In this document: positions 1 through 7,960 of the stretch, piece after piece
Numbering within the stretch: position 1 is the first letter of the stretch
Layout of the letters: every line of letters starts with the position of its first letter
From: Pseudoduganella ginsengisoli
Lineage (GTDB): Bacteria > Pseudomonadota > Gammaproteobacteria > Burkholderiales > Burkholderiaceae_D
NCBI RefSeq assembly: GCF_009720865.1
Contig: NZ_WNLA01000026.1
Coordinates: 1 to 64,000, forward strand
DNA length: 64,000 nt
Reading direction: 5' to 3'
The notes under the pieces: model-generated
Database searches by the model: none
Told to the model about the DNA's origin: nothing
The model's input: only the letters and a program-made list of their open reading frames with translations
Program-made: the position numbers and the translations under genes

Positions 1-1
1 G

Positions 2-349
2 CCGGTGGCAAACCAGCCTGCCGTGGCCGGCGCCGCCGTCAAGCCTGGCGCGCAGCCAGCTAACCCGGCAGCACCTGCCGCCGCGCCTGCGCCAGCCGCA
101 CCCGCCCCGGCGGGCGCCCTGGTGCTGACGGCCACCGAAGATTCGTGGATCACCATCCAGGTGCCAGGCATGAAGAAAGCACTGGTATCGCGCATGTTGA
201 AAGCAGGCAGCACGGAAACCATCGACATTCCTGAACCGGCACTGCTGATCGTCGGCAAGCCCACCGGTGTGAAGGCCACCTTGCGCGGCGCAGCGCTGGA
301 TTTGCCAGCCGTTCCCGGCGGCACGATTTCGCGCGTGAACATTAAATAA
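2..349 (+). CDS. rodZ: RodZ-like protein, C-terminal fragment (DUF4115)
   Basis: This is the 3' end of a gene that begins before the window; the frame is open at base 2. What remains is an Ala/Pro-rich linker (about residues 1-37 of the visible part) followed by a beta-rich domain with the pattern LTATEDSWITIQ, which fits the periplasmic DUF4115 domain at the C-terminus of RodZ. RodZ is a membrane-anchored HTH protein that links MreB to the cell-wall elongation machinery. Its position just upstream of ispG is the usual betaproteobacterial arrangement. The N-terminal HTH and membrane helix lie outside the window, so the assignment rests on the C-terminal domain and context. Confidence 0.75.
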   Translation, partial: PVANQPAVAGAAVKPGAQPANPAAPAAAPAPAAPAPAGALVLTATEDSWITIQVPGMKKALVSRMLKAGSTETIDIPEPALLIVGKPTGVKATLRGAALDLPAVPGGTISRVNIK

Positions 350-373
350 TTTGCAGATGATTAGGTAAGCAGC

Positions 374-1642
374 ATGTCTGATACGAATATGGCCATCCCC
401 TCCGGCCCGCTGGCGCGCCGCGGCAGCCGCCGCGTGCTGATCCAGCATGGCGAACGCAAGATCTGGGTCGGCGGCGACGCGCCCGTCGTGGTGCAATCGA
501 TGACCAATACCGACACGGCCGATGCCGTCGGTACGGCCATCCAGATCAAGGAACTGGCGCGTGCCGGTTCGGAACTGGTGCGCCTGACGGTGGACCGTCC
601 GGAAGCAGCGCAAGCGGTGCCGTACATCCGCGACCAGCTCGATAAAATGGGCGTCGACGTGCCGCTGGTGGGCGACTTCCACTACAACGGCCATACGTTG
701 CTGACCGAGTACCCGGACTGCGCGCGGGCGCTGTCGAAGTACCGCATCAATCCGGGCAACGTGGGCAAGGGCGCCAAGCGCGATACGCAATTCGCGCAAA
801 TGATTGAAGTGGCGATGAAGTATGACAAGCCGGTGCGTATCGGCGTCAACTGGGGCAGCCTGGACCAGGCGCTGCTGGCCCGCATCATGGATGAAAACGC
901 TGCGCGCGCGACTCCATGGAGCGCACAAGCCGTCATGTATGAAGCGCTCATCACGTCGGCCATTGAAAACGCCGTGCGCGCGGAAGAGCTGGGCATGGGC
1001 CGCGACAAGATCATCCTGTCGTGCAAAGTGTCGGGCGTGCAGGATTTGATTGCCGTCTACCGCGAACTGGCAAAACGCTGTGATTACCCGCTGCACCTGG
1101 GCTTGACCGAAGCCGGCATGGGCAGCAAGGGCATCGTCGCCTCGACGGCGGCCTTGTCCGTCCTGCTGCAGGAAGGCATTGGCGACACCATCCGTGTTTC
1201 GCTGACGCCGGAACCGGGCGGCGACCGCACCAAGGAAGTGGTGGTCAGCCAGGAAATCCTGCAAACCATGGGCTTGCGCAAATTCACCCCGATGGTGATT
1301 GCCTGCCCGGGCTGCGGCCGCACCACGTCCACCGTATTCCAGGAATTGGCGGACGATATCCAGACCTTCTTGCGCGAGCAAATGCCGGAATGGAAAAAGA
1401 CATATGCGGGCGTGGAAAACATGAACGTGGCCGTGATGGGCTGCATCGTCAACGGCCCTGGCGAATCGAAACACGCGAACATCGGCATCAGCTTGCCGGG
1501 CACGGGCGAATCGCCGGCGGCCCCGGTATTTGTCGATGGTGAAAAAGTGGCGACCCTGCGCGGCGATAACATCGTCGGCGAATTCCAGGCCATCGTCCTG
1601 AACTACGTTAAAACGAATTACGGTACTACTAAAAATGTCTGA
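374..1642 (+). CDS. ispG: 4-hydroxy-3-methylbut-2-en-1-yl diphosphate synthase (flavodoxin)
   Basis: IspG (GcpE) catalyses the penultimate step of the MEP isoprenoid pathway, reducing MEcPP to HMBPP with a [4Fe-4S] cluster in the cytoplasm. The 422-aa protein has the family N-terminus (VVVQSMTNTDTAD) and the cluster ligands Cys311 and Cys314 in ACPGCGRTTS and Cys357 in MGCIVNGPGE; Glu364 follows in the same motif. It is slightly longer than the E. coli enzyme, as in other betaproteobacteria with a small insert. The start codon lies 24 bases after the rodZ stop, and the 3' end overlaps hisS by 8 bases, so the genes are probably cotranscribed. Confidence 0.97.
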   Translation: MSDTNMAIPSGPLARRGSRRVLIQHGERKIWVGGDAPVVVQSMTNTDTADAVGTAIQIKELARAGSELVRLTVDRPEAAQAVPYIRDQLDKMGVDVPLVGDFHYNGHTLLTEYPDCARALSKYRINPGNVGKGAKRDTQFAQMIEVAMKYDKPVRIGVNWGSLDQALLARIMDENAARATPWSAQAVMYEALITSAIENAVRAEELGMGRDKIILSCKVSGVQDLIAVYRELAKRCDYPLHLGLTEAGMGSKGIVASTAALSVLLQEGIGDTIRVSLTPEPGGDRTKEVVVSQEILQTMGLRKFTPMVIACPGCGRTTSTVFQELADDIQTFLREQMPEWKKTYAGVENMNVAVMGCIVNGPGESKHANIGISLPGTGESPAAPVFVDGEKVATLRGDNIVGEFQAIVLNYVKTNYGTTKNV

Positions 1643-2993
1643 AAATAAAAAAGCGGAAAAAATTGTCGGCATCAAAGGCATGAATGATTTGCTGCCGCTT
1701 GACGCGCACCTGTGGGAATTGTTTGAAAACACGGCGCAATCCGTGGTGCAAAGCTATGGCTTCCAGCAAATCCGCACGCCGATCGTGGAAGAGACGCGTT
1801 TGTTTGCGCGCGCCATCGGCGCCGTGACGGACATCGTTGAAAAAGAAATGTATTCGTTCACGGACTCGATGAACGGCGACCAGCTGACGCTGCGTCCGGA
1901 AGGCACGGCCGGTGTCGTGCGCTCCGTGCTGGAACACAACCTCGTGTACAACGGCCCGATGCGCATGTGGTACAAGGGCCCGATGTTCCGCCACGAAAAG
2001 CCGCAGCGCGGCCGCTACCGCCAGTTCCACCAGTTCGGCTGCGAAGCGGTCGGCTTCACGGGCCCGGACGTGGACGCGGAAATGATCATGATGTGCCGCC
2101 GCCTGTGGGATGACCTGGGCCTGGATAAAATCCGCCTGGAATTGAATTCCATTGGCGACGCGGCCGAGCGCGCCGCGCACCGCGTGGAACTCATTAAGTA
2201 TTTCGAAGCCAACATCGATGTGCTCGATGAAGAAGCCAAGCGCCGCCTGCACGCGAATCCGCTACGCATCCTGGATACGAAAAATCCGGCCATGCAAGAC
2301 CTGGTCAACAATGCACCGAAGCTGATGGCATACCTGGGCGAAGCGTCGCTGGCCCACTTCGAAGGCGTACAGAAAATCCTGAAGGCGAACAATATCCCGT
2401 TCACCATCAATACCCGGCTGGTGCGCGGCCTCGATTACTACAACCGCACCGTGTTTGAATGGGTGACGGATGAACTGGGCGCGCAGGGCACCGTGTGCGC
2501 CGGCGGCCGCTATGACCCGCTGATTGAATCGTTTGGCGGCAAGCCGACCCCGGCAGTGGGCTTTGCCATGGGCATCGAGCGCCTGATCGAACTGATGAAA
2601 GCCAATGGCGAACCGGCGGCAGCCAACCAGTGCGACGTGTACCTGGTGCACCAGGGCGAAGCCGCGCAAATGCAGGCATTCATACTGGGTGAGCGCTTGC
2701 GCGACGCGGGCCTGGATGTCGTCATGCACTGCGCAGCGCTGACGGGCGCGGGCAGCTTCAAGTCGCAAATGAAAAAAGCCGATGGCAGCGGCGCGTCGTT
2801 TGCCGTCATCATTGGCGAAGATGAAGTGACGAACAATACGGCTGCCGTGAAAGCCATGCGTGCTCAGGAAGGCGAGCAGCAGCAGGCAACGGTGGCGTTT
2901 GACGACGTGGTCGATTACATTGTCGACCAGATCGCTGACGGCGGGGAGGAGCACCACCACTTCCACGTGCACGACGAAAACTGCAAGCACTGA
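1635..2993 (+). CDS. hisS: Histidyl-tRNA synthetase
   Basis: This class II aminoacyl-tRNA synthetase charges tRNA-His. In the 452-aa product the class II motif 2 region is FRHEKPQRGRYRQFHQFG, the histidine-specific signature is LVRGLDYYNRTVFEW, and motif 3 is AVGFAMGIERL. A C-terminal anticodon-binding domain follows (DVYLVHQGE onward). The start overlaps the ispG stop by 8 bases, indicating translational coupling. One oddity is the extreme C-terminus, which carries a His-rich tail (GGEEHHHFHVHDENCKH) that is not part of the catalytic or anticodon-binding fold. Confidence 0.97.
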   Translation: MSENKKAEKIVGIKGMNDLLPLDAHLWELFENTAQSVVQSYGFQQIRTPIVEETRLFARAIGAVTDIVEKEMYSFTDSMNGDQLTLRPEGTAGVVRSVLEHNLVYNGPMRMWYKGPMFRHEKPQRGRYRQFHQFGCEAVGFTGPDVDAEMIMMCRRLWDDLGLDKIRLELNSIGDAAERAAHRVELIKYFEANIDVLDEEAKRRLHANPLRILDTKNPAMQDLVNNAPKLMAYLGEASLAHFEGVQKILKANNIPFTINTRLVRGLDYYNRTVFEWVTDELGAQGTVCAGGRYDPLIESFGGKPTPAVGFAMGIERLIELMKANGEPAAANQCDVYLVHQGEAAQMQAFILGERLRDAGLDVVMHCAALTGAGSFKSQMKKADGSGASFAVIIGEDEVTNNTAAVKAMRAQEGEQQQATVAFDDVVDYIVDQIADGGEEHHHFHVHDENCKH

Positions 2994-3025
2994 TCTTAAC
3001 CTTTTAACCCTCAAGACGAAGAAAC

Positions 3026-3682
3026 ATGGCATACGATCTCGAAGAACAAGAACAGATAGCCACCCTTAAAGCGTGGTGGAACCAGTACGGCAACCTGACG
3101 TCGTGGGTGCTGATCGCCGGCCTGGCCGCGTATTCGGGCTGGAATGGCTGGAACTGGTACCAGCGTGACCAGGCTTCGTCCGCATCGAACCTGTACTACG
3201 AACAGCAGGATGCACTGCAGGCGAAAGACAATGCCAAAGTCCAGCGCGCTACCGCCGACATCGAAAGCAAGTTTGCTTCCACGGCGTATGCGCCGATGGC
3301 GGCGCTGGCTGCCGCCAAGTACGCGTTCGACGCCAATGATTTGAAATCCGCCAAGACCCAGCTGCAATGGGTGATGGATCACGGCAACGATGAATACAAG
3401 GCGCTGGCGCGCGTGCGCATGGCTGGCGTGCTGCTGGATGAAAAAGCGTATGACGAAGCGCTGAAAGTGCTGTCGGTGGAAGTGCCGGCGCAGTTTGCCG
3501 CTGCCGTGGCGGACCGCAAGGGCGATATTCTGGCGGCGCAAAACAAGCTGGCTGAGGCGCGCACTGCCTACACGGCTGCTTTGGCTGCCACGGACAAGAA
3601 GAATCCTGGCCGTCAATTAATCCAGATCAAGCTGGAATCGGTGGGTGGTACGGCGCCGGCTGAGCCGAAAGCTGCTGCTTAA
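3026..3682 (+). CDS. YfgM-like membrane-anchored TPR protein
   Basis: The 218-aa protein has a short cytoplasmic N-terminus rich in Glu and Gln (EEQEQIATLKAWW), one membrane helix at about residues 24-42, and a helical TPR-like periplasmic part ending in a low-complexity Ala/Pro tail. This architecture and the location between hisS and bamB match YfgM (DUF2133, TPR_21). YfgM is a SecYEG-associated ancillary factor that cooperates with periplasmic chaperones in outer-membrane protein biogenesis. The start ATG follows hisS by 32 bases. The family call rests on architecture and synteny; no catalytic residues are expected. Confidence 0.88.
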   Translation: MAYDLEEQEQIATLKAWWNQYGNLTSWVLIAGLAAYSGWNGWNWYQRDQASSASNLYYEQQDALQAKDNAKVQRATADIESKFASTAYAPMAALAAAKYAFDANDLKSAKTQLQWVMDHGNDEYKALARVRMAGVLLDEKAYDEALKVLSVEVPAQFAAAVADRKGDILAAQNKLAEARTAYTAALAATDKKNPGRQLIQIKLESVGGTAPAEPKAAA

Positions 3683-3733
3683 GCATTACGACATTACGTC
3701 GTCACGTTATTCTGCGGCGCTGTCGTTATGCTG

Positions 3734-3817
3734 GCATGGCGGATTACGCCTTCGGCTAATCCGCCCTACGGCAAGGACGGTAGGGCGGATTAGCGCGCAG
3801 CGCGTAATCCGCCATGC
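3734..3817. repeat. Nested double-hairpin intergenic repeat (REP/BIME-like)
   Basis: The intergenic sequence before bamB folds into two nested perfect hairpins. The outer arms are 3734-3749 (GCATGGCGGATTACGC) and 3802-3817 (its exact reverse complement). The inner arms are 3755-3769 and 3780-3794 (15 bp, GCTAATCCGCCCTAC type) around a 10-base loop. The core GGCGGATTA occurs in both arms. A related, less perfect element lies at 32328-32406. This looks like a dispersed extragenic palindrome family rather than a plain terminator, because no T-tract follows. Confidence 0.85.
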
Positions 3818-3845
3818 TCTGCCGCGAACCTAAGTAAGGATTTAT

Positions 3846-4997
3846 ATGCGCATCACCGGAAAAGTTCTCAGCGTCGCCCTGCTGGCCGCCATGGCTGCGG
3901 GTTGCAGCTCGCTGAACCCGTTTGCCAGCGAACCGAAAGACAAACCAGCCGCCCTGGTGGACATCAAGGGCGGCATGGCCGTCAAGACTGCATGGAAATA
4001 CTCGCTGGGCAAAGCGGGCGCCTACACGTTCAATCCAGCATTTGCCGCCGGCAGCGTGTTTGTCGCCGACGCCGATGGCAACGTGGCGCGCCTGGACGCT
4101 GCCACCGGCCGCGAACAGTGGAAAGTCAAAGCCGGTTCCGATTTGACGGCCGGCGTGGGCGTCAGCCCGGACGGCAACCTGGTCGTGGTGGGCGGCGTCA
4201 AAGGCAATCTGATTGCGTTTGACGGCTCCGGCAAGCAGCTGTGGAAAGTGCAGGCCACCAGTGAAATCCTGTCGTCGCCCGTGGCGAACAGTGAAGTCGT
4301 CGTGGTGCGCAGCGGCGACAACCGCGTGACGGCGTATGAAGCAGCCACCGGCGCCAAGCGCTGGTCCGTGCTGCGTACGACGCCGGCGCTGACCCTGCGC
4401 AATGCGCCGGGCATCGTCATTGCCGGCGCCAACGTGTACGTCGGCCAGCCCGGCGGCAAGCTGCTGGCGCTGACCCTGGCGACCGGCGTGCCGCGCTTTG
4501 AAGTGGTGGTGGCCGAACCGCGTGGTGCAACGGAACTGGAACGCGTGTCCGACGTGTCCGGCACGCCGTTCGTGTATGAAAACGATATCTGTGCGGTGAC
4601 GTACCAGGGCAAGGTCGGCTGCTTCGACCTGGCTGCCGGTACGGCGCGCTGGACCAAGCCAGCCTCGTCCGATGTGGGCGTGGGCGCCGACCAGCGCTTT
4701 GTATTTGTTTCGGACGCAGCGGGCGCCGTATTGGCGTTTGCCCGCGAAGGCGGCCAGAGCGCGTGGAAGAACGACAAGCTGGGCAACCGCCGCCTGTCGA
4801 CGCCCGCGTCGTTTGGCCGTGCCGTCGCTGTCGGCGACCTGGAGGGCTATGTCCACCTGCTGTCGCGTGAAGACGGCGCCATGTTAGGTCGGGTCGCCAC
4901 CGACGGTTCGGCCATCCGGTCGACTCCCGTCCTGGCGGGCTCGAATTTGATTTTCCAAACCCAGAATGGGACTGTGGCCGCCATCGCGGCCGAGTAA
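3846..4997 (+). CDS. bamB: Outer membrane assembly lipoprotein BamB
   Basis: BamB is the beta-propeller lipoprotein of the BAM complex that folds outer-membrane proteins. The 383-aa precursor has a lipoprotein signal with lipobox LAAMAAGC (Cys at about residue 20). Repeated PQQ-type propeller blades follow, with motifs such as VARLDAATGREQWKVKA, LIAFDGSGKQLWKVQA and VTAYEAATGAKRWSV. It sits between the YfgM-like gene and der, the usual YfgM-BamB-Der order. The start ATG has AAGGA upstream and is preceded by the hairpin element at 3734-3817, which separates it from the upstream gene. Confidence 0.95.
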   Translation: MRITGKVLSVALLAAMAAGCSSLNPFASEPKDKPAALVDIKGGMAVKTAWKYSLGKAGAYTFNPAFAAGSVFVADADGNVARLDAATGREQWKVKAGSDLTAGVGVSPDGNLVVVGGVKGNLIAFDGSGKQLWKVQATSEILSSPVANSEVVVVRSGDNRVTAYEAATGAKRWSVLRTTPALTLRNAPGIVIAGANVYVGQPGGKLLALTLATGVPRFEVVVAEPRGATELERVSDVSGTPFVYENDICAVTYQGKVGCFDLAAGTARWTKPASSDVGVGADQRFVFVSDAAGAVLAFAREGGQSAWKNDKLGNRRLSTPASFGRAVAVGDLEGYVHLLSREDGAMLGRVATDGSAIRSTPVLAGSNLIFQTQNGTVAAIAAE

Positions 4998-5004
4998 AAA
5001 AATA

Positions 5005-6348
5005 ATGAAGCCGGTAATTGCACTTGTAGGTCGACCCAATGTCGGGAAATCGACCCTTTTTAACCGTCTGACCCGCTCGCGCGATGCGCTGGTGGCGGAC
5101 ATGCCTGGCCTGACGCGCGACCGCCACTATGGCGAAGGCCGCGTTGGCGAACGGCCTTTCCTCGTGGTCGATACGGGTGGTTTCGAGCCCGTCGCCAAGG
5201 AAGGCATCATGTTCCAGATGGCCTTGCAGACCAAACAGGCGGTGGCGGAAGCCGACGTGGTGATCTTCCTCGTCGATGGCCGCCAGGGTTTGACCCCGCA
5301 CGATAAAACCATCGTCGACTTCCTGCGCAAATCCAACCGTCCCGTCATGCTGGTGGTAAACAAGGCCGAAGGCATGCGCTACACGTCCGTGGTGGCGGAT
5401 TTCTACGAGCTGGGCATGGGCGATCCGTATGTGATCTCCGCGGCGCACGGCGACGGCGTGCATGATCTCGTCAATGAATCGCTGGACATCGCATTCCAGC
5501 AGCGTCCTGCCGACGCAGAAGAATTGCTGCCGGAAGCGGCCGGCGCAAAGATTGCGCTGGTGGGCCGCCCGAACGTGGGCAAGTCCACGTTGATCAACAC
5601 GCTGCTGGGCGAAGAACGCGTGATCGCGTTCGACATGCCGGGCACGACGCGCGATTCAATTGAAATTCCGTTTGAACGCGACGGCAAAAAATATACGCTG
5701 ATCGATACGGCCGGTATCCGCCGCCGCGGCAAAGTGTTTGAAGCCATCGAGAAATTCTCGGTGATCAAGACCTTGCAATCGATCTCGGAAGCCAACGTCG
5801 TCATCTTGATGCTGGATGCGCAGCAAGACATTTCCGAACAAGATGCGCACATTGCCGGCTTTATCCTGGAATCGGGCCGCGCACTGGTGGTGGCCGTCAA
5901 TAAATGGGATGGCTTGCAGTCGGACGACCGCGACGAAATCAAGATCGACCTGGACCGCAAGCTGAATTTCCTCAGCTTCGCCAAGATGCACTTTATTTCG
6001 GCATTGAAAGCGCAAGGCATCGGCCCGCTGATGAAATCCGTGGACCAGGCGTACGCCGCCGCGATGGCCAAGCTGCCGACGCCAAAGCTGACGCGCGCGC
6101 TGGAAGAAGCCGTGGAAAAGCAGGAACCGAAGCGCAAGGGTGGCATGCGTCCGAAGATGCGTTATGCGCACCAGGGCGGCATGAATCCGCCGATTATCGT
6201 TATCCACGGCAACTCGCTGGATGCGATCGCGGAACCCTACAAGCGCTACCTGGAAAAGCATTTCCGCGATACGTTCAATCTGGTAGGGACGCCGCTGCGC
6301 ATTGAATTCCGCACGGGTAAGAACCCATTCGATACCCGAGAGAAATAA
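5005..6348 (+). CDS. der: Ribosome biogenesis GTPase Der (EngA)
   Basis: Der carries two tandem GTPase domains and a C-terminal KH-like domain and is needed for 50S subunit maturation. In the 447-aa protein, P-loops occur at about residue 8 (GRPNVGKST) and again near residue 190 (GRPNVGKSTL). NKAE and NKWD are the base-recognition motifs of the two domains. The C-terminus has the basic segment KQEPKRKGGMRPKMRYAHQ followed by the KH fold. The ATG at 5005 was chosen over in-frame upstream codons because it starts directly at the conserved MKPVIALVGRPN sequence, only 7 bases after the bamB stop. Confidence 0.97.
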   Translation: MKPVIALVGRPNVGKSTLFNRLTRSRDALVADMPGLTRDRHYGEGRVGERPFLVVDTGGFEPVAKEGIMFQMALQTKQAVAEADVVIFLVDGRQGLTPHDKTIVDFLRKSNRPVMLVVNKAEGMRYTSVVADFYELGMGDPYVISAAHGDGVHDLVNESLDIAFQQRPADAEELLPEAAGAKIALVGRPNVGKSTLINTLLGEERVIAFDMPGTTRDSIEIPFERDGKKYTLIDTAGIRRRGKVFEAIEKFSVIKTLQSISEANVVILMLDAQQDISEQDAHIAGFILESGRALVVAVNKWDGLQSDDRDEIKIDLDRKLNFLSFAKMHFISALKAQGIGPLMKSVDQAYAAAMAKLPTPKLTRALEEAVEKQEPKRKGGMRPKMRYAHQGGMNPPIIVIHGNSLDAIAEPYKRYLEKHFRDTFNLVGTPLRIEFRTGKNPFDTREK

Positions 6349-6370
6349 TCACGGTTTTTCTCTCGGTTTT
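6336..6370 (+). terminator. Rho-independent terminator after der
   Basis: A 10-bp perfect stem (CCGAGAGAAA at 6336-6345, TTTCTCTCGG at 6357-6366) is followed by TTTT. The der stop codon TAA (6346-6348) lies at the start of the 11-base loop, so the left arm is the end of the coding sequence. Confidence 0.75.
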
Positions 6371-6422
6371 CAGCGTACTGTGCGCTGCACAAAACGCAAA
6401 AACAGGTTACAGTAGCTTAGCA

Positions 6423-6450
6423 GCATTAATCCGCAGGCACGGATTAATGC
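6423..6450. promoter_or_regulatory. Perfect palindrome in the hfq upstream region
   Basis: An 11-bp perfect inverted repeat (GCATTAATCCG at 6423-6433, CGGATTAATGC at 6440-6450) with a 6-base spacer lies 63 bases before the hfq start. It has no T-tract, so it is not a classical terminator. It could be an operator or a leader hairpin involved in hfq autoregulation; neither can be decided from sequence alone. Confidence 0.6.
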
Positions 6451-6512
6451 TTGGCACTTGAAATCCAGCGAGTCGCCTCCAAATCTTACACAACAACATA
6501 AATGGAGCTGTT

Positions 6513-6749
6513 ATGAGCAACAAAGGGCAATTGTTACAAGACCCATTCCTGAATGCACTGCGCAAGGAACACGTTCCTGTCTCGATCTACCTGGTCAATG
6601 GCATTAAATTGCAGGGCCATATCGAATCTTTCGACCAATACGTCGTACTGCTGCGTAACACCGTGACGCAAATGGTGTACAAGCACGCGATTTCCACCGT
6701 GGTACCAGCCCGCGCTGTTAACCTGAACATCGATAACGATTCGGAATAA
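6513..6749 (+). CDS. hfq: RNA chaperone Hfq
   Basis: Hfq is the hexameric Sm-like protein that pairs small RNAs with mRNAs. The 78-aa product shows the canonical N-terminus GQLLQDPFLNALRKEHVPV, the Sm1 motif (VNGIKLQGHIESFDQYVVLL) and the Sm2 motif YKHAISTVVP. The start has GGAG a few bases upstream. The short acidic C-terminal tail (NIDNDSE) is usual in betaproteobacteria. It is followed by hflX, as in many proteobacteria, and preceded by its own leader with a palindrome at 6423-6450. Confidence 0.98.
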   Translation: MSNKGQLLQDPFLNALRKEHVPVSIYLVNGIKLQGHIESFDQYVVLLRNTVTQMVYKHAISTVVPARAVNLNIDNDSE

Positions 6750-6793
6750 GCATTGCGCCTGGCTTTACCTCTTCAACATAACCTGGCCGTCGT

Positions 6794-7960
6794 ATGCGTG
6801 CAGCACTAGTCGGTGTGGACTTCGGTCAGGGCGATTTCGCCGCCAGCATCGAAGAATTGATGCTGCTTGCCCGTTCGGCCGGGGCCGAGCCCGTGACCAC
6901 TATCACGGGCAAGCGTTCCAGTCCGGATGCCGCGTATTTCGTCGGCAGCGGCAAAGCTGATGAAATCGGTTTTGCCGTGCAAGACCACAAGCTGGAAATC
7001 GTCATTTTCAATCACGCGCTGTCGCCTGCACAGCAGCGTAACCTGGAAAAGCGCCTGAATGTGCGCGTGCTGGACCGCACCAGCCTGATCCTCGATATCT
7101 TTGCGCAGCGCGCGCAAAGCCATGAGGGCAAGCTGCAAGTGGAACTGGCGCAGCTGCAGCATTTGGCCACGCGCCTGATTCGCGGCTGGACCCACCTGGA
7201 ACGTCAAAAGGGTGGTATCGGTTTGCGCGGCCCGGGTGAAACCCAGCTGGAAACTGACCGCCGCCTGATTGGCGAGCGCGTGAAAATGCTGCGTTCCCGC
7301 CTGGCCAAGCTGCGCAAGCAGCATGAAACCCAGCGCCGGTCCCGCGGCCGCAGCCATACGTTTTCCGTGTCGCTGGTCGGCTATACCAATGCCGGCAAAT
7401 CCACCATGTTCAATGCCATGACCAAGGCCGGTGTCTATGTGGCGGACCAATTGTTCGCCACCTTGGATACCACGTCGCGCCGCGTCTATATGGGCGAGGA
7501 AGTGGGCAATGTCGTGGTGTCGGACACGGTAGGTTTCGTGCGCGAATTGCCGCACCAGCTGGTGGCGGCATTCCGCGCCACGCTGGAAGAAACCATCCAT
7601 GCGGATTTGCTGCTGCACGTGGTGGATGCGGCCAGCCCCGTGCGCATGGAACAAATCGAGCAAGTCAATCTGGTGCTGAAGGAAATCGGCGCCGACCACA
7701 TTCCGCAAATTCTTGTGTGGAACAAGATCGATGCGGCCGGTCTGGAACCGGCGGTCGAGCGTGGGGAAGATGGTAATATTTCCCGCGTTTTCACCAGCGC
7801 CCGTACGGGCTTAGGTCTGGATTTGCTGCGCGGCGCCATCACGGAAGCTGCCAAATCCGCACCTGGCATGGCATATTTGTACGAAGAGGCGGAAAGTGAT
7901 TCCTCGCAGGAGGAGGAACTGGACGCCCATTCCACTTTCACCCAAGCCGGATCACATTAG
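6794..7960 (+). CDS. hflX: Ribosome-splitting GTPase HflX
   Basis: HflX is a 50S-binding GTPase that rescues stalled ribosomes. The 388-aa protein has an N-terminal HflX domain with YFVGSGKADEI and the glycine-rich linker GGIGLRGPGETQLETDRR, then a GTPase domain with P-loop GYTNAGKST, DTVGFV (G3) and NKID (G4). The start ATG is 44 bases after hfq, and the stop directly abuts the hflK start (7960/7961), so hfq-hflX-hflK-hflC forms one operon. Confidence 0.97.
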   Translation: MRAALVGVDFGQGDFAASIEELMLLARSAGAEPVTTITGKRSSPDAAYFVGSGKADEIGFAVQDHKLEIVIFNHALSPAQQRNLEKRLNVRVLDRTSLILDIFAQRAQSHEGKLQVELAQLQHLATRLIRGWTHLERQKGGIGLRGPGETQLETDRRLIGERVKMLRSRLAKLRKQHETQRRSRGRSHTFSVSLVGYTNAGKSTMFNAMTKAGVYVADQLFATLDTTSRRVYMGEEVGNVVVSDTVGFVRELPHQLVAAFRATLEETIHADLLLHVVDAASPVRMEQIEQVNLVLKEIGADHIPQILVWNKIDAAGLEPAVERGEDGNISRVFTSARTGLGLDLLRGAITEAAKSAPGMAYLYEEAESDSSQEEELDAHSTFTQAGSH

